A stretch of 64,000 bases of DNA from Cheilinus undulatus (Eukaryota > Chordata > Actinopteri > Labriformes > Labridae): contig NC_054881.1 in NCBI RefSeq assembly GCF_018320785.1, positions 16,864,275-16,928,274 on the forward strand. Direction: 5' to 3'. The notes beneath the pieces were generated by a model. That model searched no databases. It was not told the DNA's origin and saw only the letters and a program-made list of their open reading frames with translations. The translations under genes were made by a program, and so were the position numbers. Position 1 is the stretch's first letter; each line of letters opens with the position of its first letter. Shown here piece by piece: positions 1-11,200 of this stretch.

Positions 1-1400
1 CAGGTTACCTACTGACTACTTCTTTAGATGTAATTTTCATTTCACTTTTATTTTTTCCAGTAAGTTAATTATATGTAGGCCATAGCAAAAAGACCTTTTT
101 AACAGTTTTACAGATGAAGAGAATCACTCCTATGATTCCCCACTGTCCTCCATCTATTTTTTTTGTTGAGAGCCTGCTGATGAAATAATTTACATTTTCT
201 GTTTTTAATGATTATAATAACTTAAAACTAGTGCTGCTAAAGTATCTTAAAAAATCCTAACCATGAATATTTTAATGATACTAAAATTACAATTTAATTA
301 TCAATTTTATAATATCAGGATCCTGTGACTTTATTAAATTCCCTTTTTTAACACTTTGCAATTCTGGACACTTTGAAAAATAAGTAAAAGTAAATATAGG
401 AAAAATAGAAATTTTTCATTATAATGATAATTATGAATAAAGAATGATAGATTATGTTTTTTTAAGTTATTCAATCCTGGGACAAAAACAAAATACTGAA
501 AATACACTGAAACATTTGCTGCGAATTATTGGAATTAAAGTCAATTAATTGCCCAACAGTACTTAAAATGTATTTTTTTTTCTTGTGCATATATGTGTTA
601 CCCTTACTCTAAAATCTTTTATGAACAGTTGAAATATTTTCTTTCTACAAACAACATCCTGAGCCCATATCAGTCAGGCTGTAGAGCAGGCTTTAGAACA
701 GGTACTATTAATGCCATAACAAAGGTTGTAAATGGCATTATTTCAGCATTGTTTGGCACTTTTAGTTGATTTAACCAAAGCATTTGATACTGTGAATCAT
801 GCACTGCCCCTGCAAAAGCTATGTAGTATGACAGCACATGTACGTTAGGTTGGCTGACACTGGCTACAGGGGGCTGGCTAGCTAGAGCCTAGAATAAAGG
901 TTTGGATTCAGTGGTGTGGAGTTACAAATAAGTGATACACTTACATGTACCATGATTGGTTGAGGAGGACGGGGAAAAGCTGAACATCTGGCACACTGAG
1001 CAGGAGAGGCAGAAGCAGACAGAGAAGCCGATTCTAAGCTAGGCTAAATTGTTGTAAAAGATGAAAGGGAGACTAAGAGAAAAGCAGCCAAACTGTGAAA
1101 GTAGTTGCCTATATGTACACCTAAATGCACAACAGCTATAAGACAGTAGTGATTAGTAGTAGAAAGAGTGAAAATGTAACTGTTGCTGATCGACGCCTTG
1201 AGAAAACACCTTAACAGAGCAACCGCACAAACAGGAAGTGATGCAATACACTCACCGTACATAGATATAAAATAATTTCACAAACTCTAACTTTGTAGGA
1301 GAGCAGGTTTGCAGTTGTTTGTTTAATTTTGTTTTCTCATTGTAGTCTCCATTAGGTTGTTTTAAAACAAACTGATAAAGTTTCATCTCCTCCCCCTCAG
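1..1400 (+). other. last intron of the shroom gene (partial)
   Basis: AT-rich non-coding DNA running into the acceptor at 1399-1400 (a long pyrimidine tract followed by CAG). It contains a LINE reverse-transcriptase remnant near 655-870. No other exon could be read. The upstream exons lie outside the window. Confidence 0.6.
655..870 (+). mobile_element. LINE reverse-transcriptase fragment, decayed
   Basis: In frame +, with stops, this reads like the start of a non-LTR retrotransposon reverse transcriptase: LSPYQSGCRAGFRTG, then a degraded block matching the family pattern 'FVDLTKAFDTVNH' around 765-800 (the DNA reads 'gttgatttaaccaaagcattt'). This is the finger/palm region of L2/CR1/jockey-group LINEs. 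Only about 200 bp is recognisable and stops interrupt it, so it is a dead remnant inside the shroom intron. The subfamily is not assignable by eye. It covers an earlier part of the same type of protein as the LINE at 30.36-31.35 kb. Confidence 0.6.
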
Positions 1401-1799
1401 GACTCCCTCCATCACAAGCGCTCCCTCCTCCTCTGCCAGACCGAAGACGCCCGCGAGCTCAAGGAGAACCTGGACCGGCGGCAGCGAGTCGTCCACGCCA
1501 TCCTGTCTGGCTACCTCACCGATCCGCAGCTGCAGGACTACCGCCACTTCGTCAGCACCAAACCCTCCCTTCTGATTCACCAGCGGCAGCTCGATGACCT
1601 CATACGGCAGGGGGAGGAGCAGCTGACGCGACTGGCCGAGAGCCTGCCGCAGGAAGTGGCGGAGGCTCACGGCTGGTCCAGAGGATTTCCATTCCTGTCG
1701 TCAAGCCCCGCCCACTGCTCTTCACCTATTCCTACGCTGCTCCCGCCCTCTGCGACTCCGGCTCACTCTGTCAGGTCTACGACGGTGACATCACTGTGA
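1401..1799 (+). CDS. shroom3: Shroom-family protein, terminal coding exon (ASD2 C-terminal part)
   Basis: The final 132 codons of a Shroom protein, opened by a strong acceptor (polypyrimidine-CAG at 1381-1400) and closed by TGA at 1797-1799. Residues near the start (ELKENLDRRQRVV, then YLTDPQLQDYRHFV and LLIHQRQLDDLI) are the last helices of the ASD2 domain. In this family ASD2 is a coiled coil that recruits Rho kinase to apical actin and drives apical constriction. After ASD2 comes a Ser/Pro-rich tail of about 45 residues beginning near AEAHGWSRGF. The exon is GC-rich against AT-rich flanks. The paralogue cannot be fixed from ASD2 alone. The call shroom3 rests on its neighbours sowahb, ccni and ccng2, which adjoin SHROOM3 in human. 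The start, PDZ and ASD1 exons are outside the window. Confidence 0.88.
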   Translation, partial: DSLHHKRSLLLCQTEDARELKENLDRRQRVVHAILSGYLTDPQLQDYRHFVSTKPSLLIHQRQLDDLIRQGEEQLTRLAESLPQEVAEAHGWSRGFPFLSSSPAHCSSPIPTLLPPSATPAHSVRSTTVTSL

Positions 1800-4700
1800 T
1801 GTCAGGGAAAGACAAACAGCTCCTTTAAGATTTTAAATGAAGGATTGATGTTTCTGAACGCAGCTCTGATCACACTGAAATACCTATGCAGACATGAAGA
1901 AGAACCTTTAATGTGCCTCGATTTATTTACATCTGACTTTATGTTACACGTCTGTTTGCCTCAACATCAACAACCGCCGCTGTGTGGACTCAACTCACTG
2001 CCAACATCTCTGCCAACCCTCATTCTCTGTTTAAAGATCATTCTAAAAGGCCATCAGGTGTTTTTTAGCTAACAAGATCATTATCAGATAATTCAAAGGT
2101 CATTTTTCCAGCTATTATTCACACTGTCTTTTTTTATAATCATGATATGTTTGGGTTTGATATTTATATAATGTCTAAAACATCATACAGTCAAGATAAA
2201 AGCAGGATTTAAAGCTGTAAAGGTCAAATCAGCTTTAATGTATGAATTTAAGGTTATTTTTCAAAGTTCTTACTACTTTGGACTTATAAACGGTAATTCA
2301 GGTATATTATCAAACTTCGTCCAAGTTATTTGTTTTGCATATTTGGGCTCTTGTTGATCAATAGGGACAAAAAGGTTAAGAATTGCTTCACTAAGCTGCT
2401 TAAACCTGCAGAAGAACTGCTGCAACAAAATCTTAATGGCAAAATGTGTTCACTTAAGCACCAACTTGAAAAAGTCCTCTCTGAATGAAGGAAAACCACA
2501 ACAGTCACATTGTCGTCATGCATAAGTGTGCCACACATGGATTTAAAAAAAGCAGCTGGGAGCCTCAGACTGATGTAACTCCTGGTTATGGCTTAGCAAT
2601 AGCTATGTCAAAGTATCAATTACTGACACATTTATATAAAGTCACAGAGGTGGAATTGTTTTCTGATCTCTGGAAAGTTTATGTGGCATAAAAACTGCAG
2701 CACACTTCCATCAACTCTTTCAGACAGTAGACTTATCTTTACCATAATCAATGCAGTGCTGTTAACAACATAGTCATTAGATGCTTTAGACCAATTTGCA
2801 TGAAAAGGGTATTTTTCCCAAAATACTGCATAATGGCTCAGTGTCTCTGCGTGCTGGTGCATATTTGTAGTATAACATAATAAGGGGAGCATCAGCGCTG
2901 TGCCTTTGAATTTTGACTTGCACAAGCTCCATGGTCCATTGTGGGCAATATTTTGATATCTTGCTGCAGGCCAGTTAAAAATGGATTGCAGGGCCCCGTA
3001 GTTTGGACATACCTGCCCTATAACAAAATTTAAAGCCACAGAAACACAAAAACAAACCAAACAATTAAAGTGTAAGCCTATTTTCTGGTAAAATTAGATC
3101 TGGTTTTGCTTGGTTGGTGGAGTAGTCGTCAATGTGCAAGGGCTGCACAGCTCAGTACAAGGGCTGCAAGTTGGGGTCCAGTCCTAGCACTGTTTGGTGC
3201 AGGTCTTCCCCAAGTCTCTCCCCAGATTTCCTATCTCTGTTAAGCTATCCTTTCAAATACACCACCCAGCTGAAAATTTGGATTTCTGTCAGTGGAAATG
3301 GTGGCTTTGACAAGATCTTTAGACTTTCTAATTCAGGAAAAGCGACTTTTTTAACAGTGAGTCTTTAGTGTGTAGGGATCCTTACTGTAATGTTGCTGCA
3401 CACTAAAAAAACAAACAAAAAAAAACTGACAATCTGTTGAGATCAAAACCTTGAATTTCTTGTGAACACATTTGCCCTGAGGATGACATTGAAGCCATGG
3501 CAGTTCTATCAGCTCTGGACAAAAGCAACCTAATGAAGCAATTATAAAACTTTTTATATTCATGAGTCATTTAGACCCAAGTATAGAAAAAAAAAATACA
3601 AGCACATAAAAAAAAAAATAAATAAAAGAAATATCTCCTTTGACCTTTAATAACCCTCATGGTGCTTTCAGGGCCCTCAAACATTCAGACTCCCCTCAAA
3701 GGTTGCCTTGTTTTATAATGAATTATGCAGGTGTTTTAACTCTAAAATCCACGTACTCTTATTTTCAAAGTTCTTTTGTATTATTTCTAAATTTAAGAGA
3801 AGTCCTGCTCGCCTTCGCACATGTACAGTGAATTTTTAAAAACACCAAAATGTGGAGGGATGCCGTTTAGAAAGACGGAGAGATAAACATAAACGGAGAG
3901 TATAAATGAAGGGTTAACTGTTCTTGTTTTTATTCACTGTCACATAATACTGTAACACTACTACTGTCACTACTGTCTGGAGCACTTTTAGAGTATTTTA
4001 ACTACTGTTTGCAGCAGAATTTACACTGAATCATCCCCATATTTCTCACTGTGCCTCAATGAGTAGATGTGTTGAAACATTTGAAGCTGAAATTTTAAAA
4101 ATTGAGATCCCAAAGATTTCCCCTTTACAAACATGAACTCTATTCATGTTCTGATTTGAGTTTTTTTGGTCCAAAATCAGATTTTTTTTTTTTACCTCTT
4201 AATGAAAATTCATTGCAAATTATCTCAGTATTTCAGGTCTAAGGAGGTTAAGATAGAGATCAACTTTACAACATAGCAGAAATAGATGCCCTGAAACCTG
4301 TTCCCACAGGCCCAGGTCATCAAGTTGAATAAAAATTAATTAAATTAAATTTAATGTCCAGAACATCAAGAAAAGCAGCAAATTGTTACAACCAAAAGCC
4401 AATTAATTTATATATTGTAAAATGATAAGGAGAAGTTTTAAAATGAAAACTAATGTAAATAAGGAATCAAATTTTGATAAGTGTCCTGTAAATCACATAA
4501 TTTATGAATTTCTTTTTTCTTTGGTTTAAACACATTTTTAAGATTCAAGAGCAAAATGTTCAACATGTTAGAGAATGATCTCCATCTCATGCTATTTTTG
4601 CAAACAGAAAGTTAAGACAAGAAGTCAAAAGAACAGAATGGAGTTAAATAAAAGATATGTAAGCTTGTCCTCTTAGGGCTTCCATAGTTTGGGTTTATTA

Positions 4701-5660
4701 GAGAGACAAGTAATAAAAGGAATGATGAAAATGTAAGCTTTAGAGGCTGAAATTTCCGGACTTTTTATCCCTTGTTTGATCCCTCCACAAACACACACAC
4801 TACAACTCCCATAATCCTACTTGATAACTACTTTTTATTAGACATTCTTTATCAACATTTTAAAACCCCTTTGCATTAGTTTATTGTTCAGGTTTTTGTT
4901 TTTTGAATTCTCGATGCTGATCACTGCTGACGTCAATGTGGTGAAAATGTTTTTTTCACCTTTTTAACCTGTTTTACACCATTCACATGGATCTGGAAGT
5001 ATTTTTACTACCGTCATGAAAAGGTAACATTAACAAAAGTTTCTGTGGTGCAACCATGAAGTATTTATTTATGTAGAAGTAATGAATGTGGCAGATTTGA
5101 TCTGTGAAGTAAACGAAGATGAGGTGCAATAATCAGCAGAAAAAAAACAATAAATCACTGTCTCTTACTTCACTATCACTCATAATAATCTCAATATGAA
5201 GTGCAGAAGCATCAGTATGATAGAACTATTTACATCAAACTATTTTGTGTCATTTATTTGGGGACTCCAAACAGCACAAGAAGAAACAGATCCACATATC
5301 CATATCTAACTTTTAATGAAAGGAGTTTTCACACAGCTGAAGTGCTTATCATTGTGTTTTTACACTTTTTCATTTTTCACCTTCATTTCCTGTTTGTTTT
5401 AGTTTAAAGAGCACATTTGACATAAATATTCCCATATTCTGTATACATTAAACTGTCTTATGCTCTTATCCATTACTCAGATTTTACTGTTGATTATTGT
5501 TTGTATTTGCTCTTTTGATTTTCAGAGGCACAGCAGATTATCTGAGGTGTGTTTTGGTTTGTTATTAAACGATATTCAAAGTTCACTTTATGAAAGAAGG
5601 ACTATTGAGAAACAACTCTTGTGTTTTTTGCAAAATAAATGAATATTTTGTAAAGGACTC
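1800..5660 (+). other. shroom 3' untranslated/downstream region
   Basis: AT-rich DNA after the shroom stop. Several AATAAA hexamers occur (for example 3621-3626 and 5634-5639). The latter is followed by a T/G-rich stretch and is a reasonable poly(A) signal for a long 3' UTR, but the true end cannot be chosen from sequence alone. Short open frames here lack splice or codon support. A dispersed repeat lies at about 3130-3280. Confidence 0.4.
3130..3280 (+). repeat. dispersed fish repeat copy, decayed
   Basis: The stretch with 'caggtcttccccaagtctc', 'cagatttcctatctctgtt' and 'ctttcaaata' resembles, from memory, a repeat common in percomorph genomes whose opposite strand reads 'tttatttggagaggacag ... 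gacatgcag'. The opposite orientation of what looks like the same family occurs at about 50.31-50.45 kb, downstream of ccng2. The copy is old and its ends are approximate. Confidence 0.35.
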
Positions 5661-6104
5661 TGAGTCTTCTTAGCAAAGTCAAGCACACAAATAAAAAAAA
5701 AAACCAATCAATTCAATATGTCTCCCTGCAGGCAGAGTGATGAAAAAAGTCCTCCACTGTTCCTTAACGTCTCATTTTACTGTAAAAAACTCTCAGACAG
5801 GTCAGTGGACCAGTCAAAGTCATCTGAACCCTCAATTATCAAACATTTACCTTTTTTTCTGCTCCCTTTTTCCCTTTCAGATCCATGACAAAGTCCTTTT
5901 TCTGTGGTAAAGTTCATGGCATAATCTTCAGTCTACATGAAGGTCATTCAAAATAAAAGCAGGTCTGTATAAGTAAGCTATCTTTAGTTTAAGACAGAAC
6001 AAAAATAAAAAAATAAATTGAAAAACATTTAAAACTCAAAATAGTGAAGTTTCACAATGCAACAAAAGGAGATTAATCACAAAAAAGCAGTCCATACATA
6101 AATT
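5661..6104. other. intergenic DNA, nothing recognised
   Basis: AT-rich sequence between the candidate shroom poly(A) region and the 6.1 kb array. It has an A-run near 5694-5703 and no supportable gene. Confidence 0.4.
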
Positions 6105-7290
6105 CATAAGGGATGCATGATAAAGGTGATAATATTTGCTGATACCTAATATGCTGATGCTTCCTTTGGGCCAATTTCTGTATCAGTGCTGACATTGGTA
6201 TCTGAATAGAGTTAAATACCAAAACATGCTTATATTTACATCTGTTGAAATTTAAAACCCTAACCCAATATAAATCAATAATTACGACTAATATAAGCTA
6301 ATATTTGAAGCTAATATAAGACAATATTTATATCAACTATATACAGCATTAAAAGGCAATATTTACAGCAAATATAAGCCAATAGATGCAGCATAAGCCA
6401 ATATTTATAGCAAATATAAGCCAAATATTTAAAGCCAATATAGGCCAATATTTACAGCAAATATAAGCTGATATTTGAAGCCGGTATAAGCCAAATTTCA
6501 AAGCTGATATAAGATGATATTACAGTCAAATAAGCCAACATTTAAAGGCAACATATACCAATATTTACATCAAAAATAAGCCAAATATTTAAAGCTAAAA
6601 TAAGCCAATATTTACAGCAAATGTAAGCTGATATTTAAAGTAGGTAAAAGCTTATATTTCCATTTGATAATTAATATTTAATATAGTGCGAAAATAACCC
6701 AATATTTTCAGCCATTAAAGGCCAATATTAATATTGGATATTAGCTGATATGTACAGCTAAAATAAGTCAATATAAGCTGATGTTTAAAGCCAATGATAG
6801 CCAAACTTCACAGAAGATATAAGCCAATATCTACAGCCAATACAAGCTGACACTTATGGCCAATATTTACAGACAATTTAAGACAAATATAAGCTGGCAT
6901 TTATACCAATGTAATCCTATATTTGAATCCAATATAAGAAAATTTTTACAGCCAATCAAAGCAGATATTTATTATGGATATAAGCTTTTATATACAGCCA
7001 ATACAAGCTGATATTTACATGTTTTTGAGCTGATATTGTTAGTGCATATTAGCCAATATTATTGTCACTACAAGTTGATATTTATAACCAATATAACTTA
7101 TATTTACAGCTACTATATGCTGGTATTTATGGTCAATATAAGCTGATATTTACTGCTGATATAGTATGATATTTACAGTCAGTATAAGTAAATATATCTA
7201 CAACTATCAGAAGCCGATATCTACAGCCAATGTAAACTGATAAATAAAGCTGATATAAGATGATATAAACAACCAATATTTCAGCCTAGT
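6105..7290. repeat. degenerate tandem array, about 23 bp units
   Basis: About 1.2 kb made almost wholly of diverged repeats of a unit near 'ataagccaatatttacagc' plus 'aaat' (roughly 23 bp; range about 19-24). Runs of recognisable units lie at about 6290-6660 and 6700-7270, with variants using 'gctgatattt' in place of 'gccaatattt'. The left edge at about 6110 ('gggatgcatgataaaggtg', then 'gctgatacctaatatgctg') looks like the end of a common fish transposon-derived repeat beginning GGGATGCA and rich in GATACCGATA. The array may have grown from that end. It is non-coding and lies between shroom and sowahb. Confidence 0.75.
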
Positions 7291-8090
7291 CTCAAATTTG
7301 AATTTTTCAAATTTCATGATGATTATTTTTTTTGGCTTATGTCTGCTAGATATAAATATGAATTGTCATTAGCATATATATGTCAAGAGTAAATTAGTTA
7401 ATTAAAACATGTTTTGCTTGAAGTAACCAAAAAAGAAGAAAAAAAGAGATTTTAGATTAAAACATTTTTAGACATACCAAAAATAAATAGCCACAATTAT
7501 ATGAATAGTTAAACATATAGCTCACGCCTCTTATTGTGTAGAATTTAAGTGTAGGACTTTACTATGAAAAGCAAAACACTGAACCCATTTGGTCCTGTTG
7601 CTTTATTATAACAACATCTGGTCTCAGAAAATGAAAAACGGACTGTTTTTTGTTTGTTTGTTTTCTAGTTATTTTCTTTGTTGAAACAGGAAATGAAAAT
7701 CAAATTATTTTAACTGTATTTTTGATAAACAGCTTTTGACCATACCACAGACAATAAGCTTTTATTTCTTGAGTGGGCCTAATCCAAAGAAAAAAATACG
7801 CGGACCATACAGCCAATCATATTTGTATTTTAGTTCTCTGTCCTTTTTTTTTTTTTTTTTAATAAAGCTTTATATTCTTCCTGTTTATTTTCCTGTGTAT
7901 TTTGTAATTGTGTCTCTTTCTTTTTCCCATTTTTAATGTAAATTTTATGGCCAAAGTTTTGTTTGAAAATAAGTTTTCTTCCATATTGATGCCTGCCCTG
8001 CTTCTAGGAATTCTTTAATTGTAATATATTGTGTGTTTTTAAAGGAATGTAGGCCGTATTATACATTATAACTTTAGTTCCTGTCCCAGT
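7291..8090. other. intergenic DNA upstream of sowahb
   Basis: AT-rich sequence with homopolymer runs (T-run near 7843-7860). Open frames here are low-complexity and unsupported. Base composition turns GC-rich from about 8090 toward the sowahb start. Confidence 0.4.
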
Positions 8091-8094
8091 GAAA

Positions 8095-8264
8095 GTAGAA
8101 CAGGAGCTCCAATCAGAAACATCCGGGTTACCTGCAGGAATGTAGCAGGTGAGGATCGGACGGGCGGAGCTTCAATCCAGTCTGACAGAAAGTTAACAGC
8201 TCCCCGACCTTTGAAACCAGCAGGCAGGGAGAGGGGACAGAAAGGGGTCTAAGTTTGGAGCAGA
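8095..8264 (+). promoter_or_regulatory. sowahb promoter and 5' leader (probable)
   Basis: GC-rich segment immediately upstream of the sowahb ATG. It contains a GC box ('gacgggcgga', 8159-8168) and 'aatcagaaac' near 8111. No TATA box is evident. The start codon at 8265 sits in a strong context (A at -3, G at +4: 'cagaatgg'). The transcription start is not determinable by eye. Confidence 0.45.
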
Positions 8265-11200
8265 ATGGCTTCAGAGTTGACTCAGGACGCGGTGCTTCAG
8301 TTCCTCCGGAGCGGCGGAGGCTCTGTGAAAAACTCGGATCTGCTGCTTCACTTCAGGAGATTCATCCGCGACCATGAGGACCGAGACAGAAACCGAGAGA
8401 TGTTTAAAAAGTTTGTCAACTCCGTGGCCACCGTCCAGCAGCTCGACGGGGTCTCATATGTGGTACTCAAGAGGAAATTTAAAGGAAGATCACCCGGTGG
8501 AGGAGAGAGGGGGAGGAGGGAGCCCTCCCCGGGGAACGCGCGAGTGAGCCCGGAGAAGCCTCGGAAGAAACCACAGCCTATGGAGATGACAACCACCGCC
8601 CCACCGGGAGGAACCGCCTCAGAAACAATCCTACCTGCAGCTGGGATTATGCAGAACAACAACAATGTGGAGACGAATTTTAATATCAAACAACAGGATG
8701 AAACCAGTAGACCGGGTTATTACGGTGGACCAGCTCCAGGTCAGACAGCCAGACTTTTACAGCCACTGCCCCCAGATCAGAGATCTAAAATCGGATACAG
8801 TAAGGTTGGTTTTGACCCTATAGCTCCTGTAATTACACCTGTAGTTTCTGCAGTCAGACCTCATGGAGAAACCAGGCAGCAAATCCCAATCCAGGAGCCA
8901 CTAAGAGGGAGGGAGGCTGAACGGAAGGCCACCAGTTTCCCAGAGCTTCCTGCCCAGGATTGGAGCACAAAAATAGGGCAACACGAGGCAGGTTTCACCC
9001 CCTTAGATCCAGGAATTACACCTGTAGTTTCTGCAGTCAGGCCTCATGGAGAAACCAGGCAGCAAATCCCCATCCAAGAGCGACATAGGGGGAGGGACGC
9101 AGAGCGTCAGATCCTCAGCTTCTCAGAGCCCCCTGTCCAAGATTGGAGCAGAAAAGTGGGGCAACACGAGGCAGGTTTCACCCCCATAGCTCCTGGGATT
9201 ACTCCTGTAGTTCCTGCAGTCAGATCTCATTCAGAAACCCGGCAGCAAATCCCCAGCCAGGAGCCACTCAGGGGGAGAGAGGCTGAACTTAAGACCCCGA
9301 GCTTCTTGGAGTCTCCTGCTTTAGATCGAAGCCCCAAAATGGGGCAGAATAGGTTCAGTTTTGACCCTGTAGCTTCTGGGATCACACCTGCAGTTCATGC
9401 AGTCAGATCTCATGAAGAAATCAGGCAGCAAATCCCCATCCAGGAGCCAATCAGAGGGAGAGAGGCTGAACTGAAGACCCCCAGCTTTCCAGAGCCTCCT
9501 GCCCTAGATCGGAGCCCCAAAATGGGGCAGAATAGATTCAGTTTTGACCCTGTAGCTTCTGGGATCACACCTACAGTTCATCCAGTCAGATCTCATGAAG
9601 AAATCAGGCAGCAAATCCCCATCCAAGAGCCAATCAGAGGGAGGGAGGCTGAACTGAAGACCACCAGCTTCCCTAAACGTCCTACCCAGGATCGGACCTC
9701 CAAAACTGGACATAGTAAGTTCGGTTTTAGCTCTCTGTTTTCTGGGATCACATCTGTAGTATCTAAAGTAAGAACTCATGGAGAAACCAAGCAACAAGAG
9801 CCACTCAGAGGGAGGGAGGCTGAATTAAAGACCCCTACCTTCCCAGAGTCTCCTGCTCTGGATCGGAGCCCCAAAATTGGACGGTTTAGTTTTGACCCCC
9901 TTGCTTCTGGGATTACACCTGTGATTTCTGAAGTCAGACGTCATGAAGAAATCAGGCAGCAAATCGCCATCAAAGAGCCGCTCAGAGGGAGAGAGCATGG
10001 TAGGTCATCTAACTCTGTGCTTTGGTTAATTCCTTTCACTCCAGTTTTTTGTTTAAATTAAAACTGCGCTCAGATCCCAATTTTTGGTTACTCATTACTT
10101 GTTTTAACTTCTTTCAGATCTTAAAGAAATTCCTCGCCAGGATGTAGAACTCCATCCCCCCAGCTTCTCAGACCCTCCTGCACGAGATCAGAGCCCCAAA
10201 GTAGGACACAAGGTGGGTTTCGCCCCTGTAGCTCCTGAGATAATCACAATGGATACTGAGGTCAGAGCTTATGGAGAAACCGTCCCCACTCCAGAAACTC
10301 AGGTCAGTGTCAATGCTCCACGCCGCCGCCACAGACACAGAAAGAGCTACAAATCTGCTGTGTCTTATGATGAAGACGAGGATGAAGAGGAGGAAGAGAT
10401 GGTCCCAGTTAGGCGTGGCTCATCAGGAGGAGAGTGGCCCCTCAGCGTTCCTCTCGGGGACATGGGGAAGGCCCTCTCTGCCTCCTCCCCGTGCATCATA
10501 GACGTTCCTTCAATCTCCACGTCTCCAGCGGAGAAGCTCCCAAAAATTTATGTCCAGGGTGTCAAAGAGGAAGCACCGCCCCCTAGAGAAGGCCAACACA
10601 GCTTTCCGTTAGAAGCAGAGCACTACATCCCGTCAACAAAGATGATGCTGCATCATGACGATGTTCACGCCGACCGCCGTTTCTCACAGCCTGCAGGTTT
10701 CCAGCAAAGAGGGTCGCTCTCATCAAGTACCAGTAACATCTACTCGCCCTCGTCTGATTCAGGTCTGTCGATGAGAGACTGGCCGATGTCTGGCTCCCCC
10801 AGAGGATTGGGGTGGAATAGCAGCTTAGAAGATCTGCACACAAGAGCAGGTGAGACATATAAAAGATTTTTGTGTTTTGTGATTAAAGACAAATTCAGGA
10901 AAAGGCTGGACAAAAAAAGATGCATAAAAACTCCTGCCCATCGTCCAAATTGTACAAAAACATCAGCAGTATTTCCATACATGGAGATTGTCAGGCTTTT
11001 TGTATTTTTAAATACCACCTGCTTTAAAATGATCAAATCATTATTCTAACTATTGGTAGTATCAGAAACTTTAGGATCATAAATTGTATTTTCTTAAGAT
11101 TATTTTGTGGACATTAATTGTTTCTTGAAACTGTTGTTTTCATCAGGAAACTCTGGGAGTGATCTTCAGATCCAGGAAGCTCTCCGGAGAGCACAGAAAA

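Noticed and set aside
1383-1670. Minus-strand frame opposite the shroom exon
   Set aside because: It is the antisense shadow of the GC-rich ASD2 exon, which matches a known family on the plus strand.
8265-10061. A continuous 598-codon frame as the whole sowahb protein
   Set aside because: The residues after 9999 are intronic. A GT donor at 10000 joins in phase to 10118, which continues the repeat, and the ankyrin exons follow.
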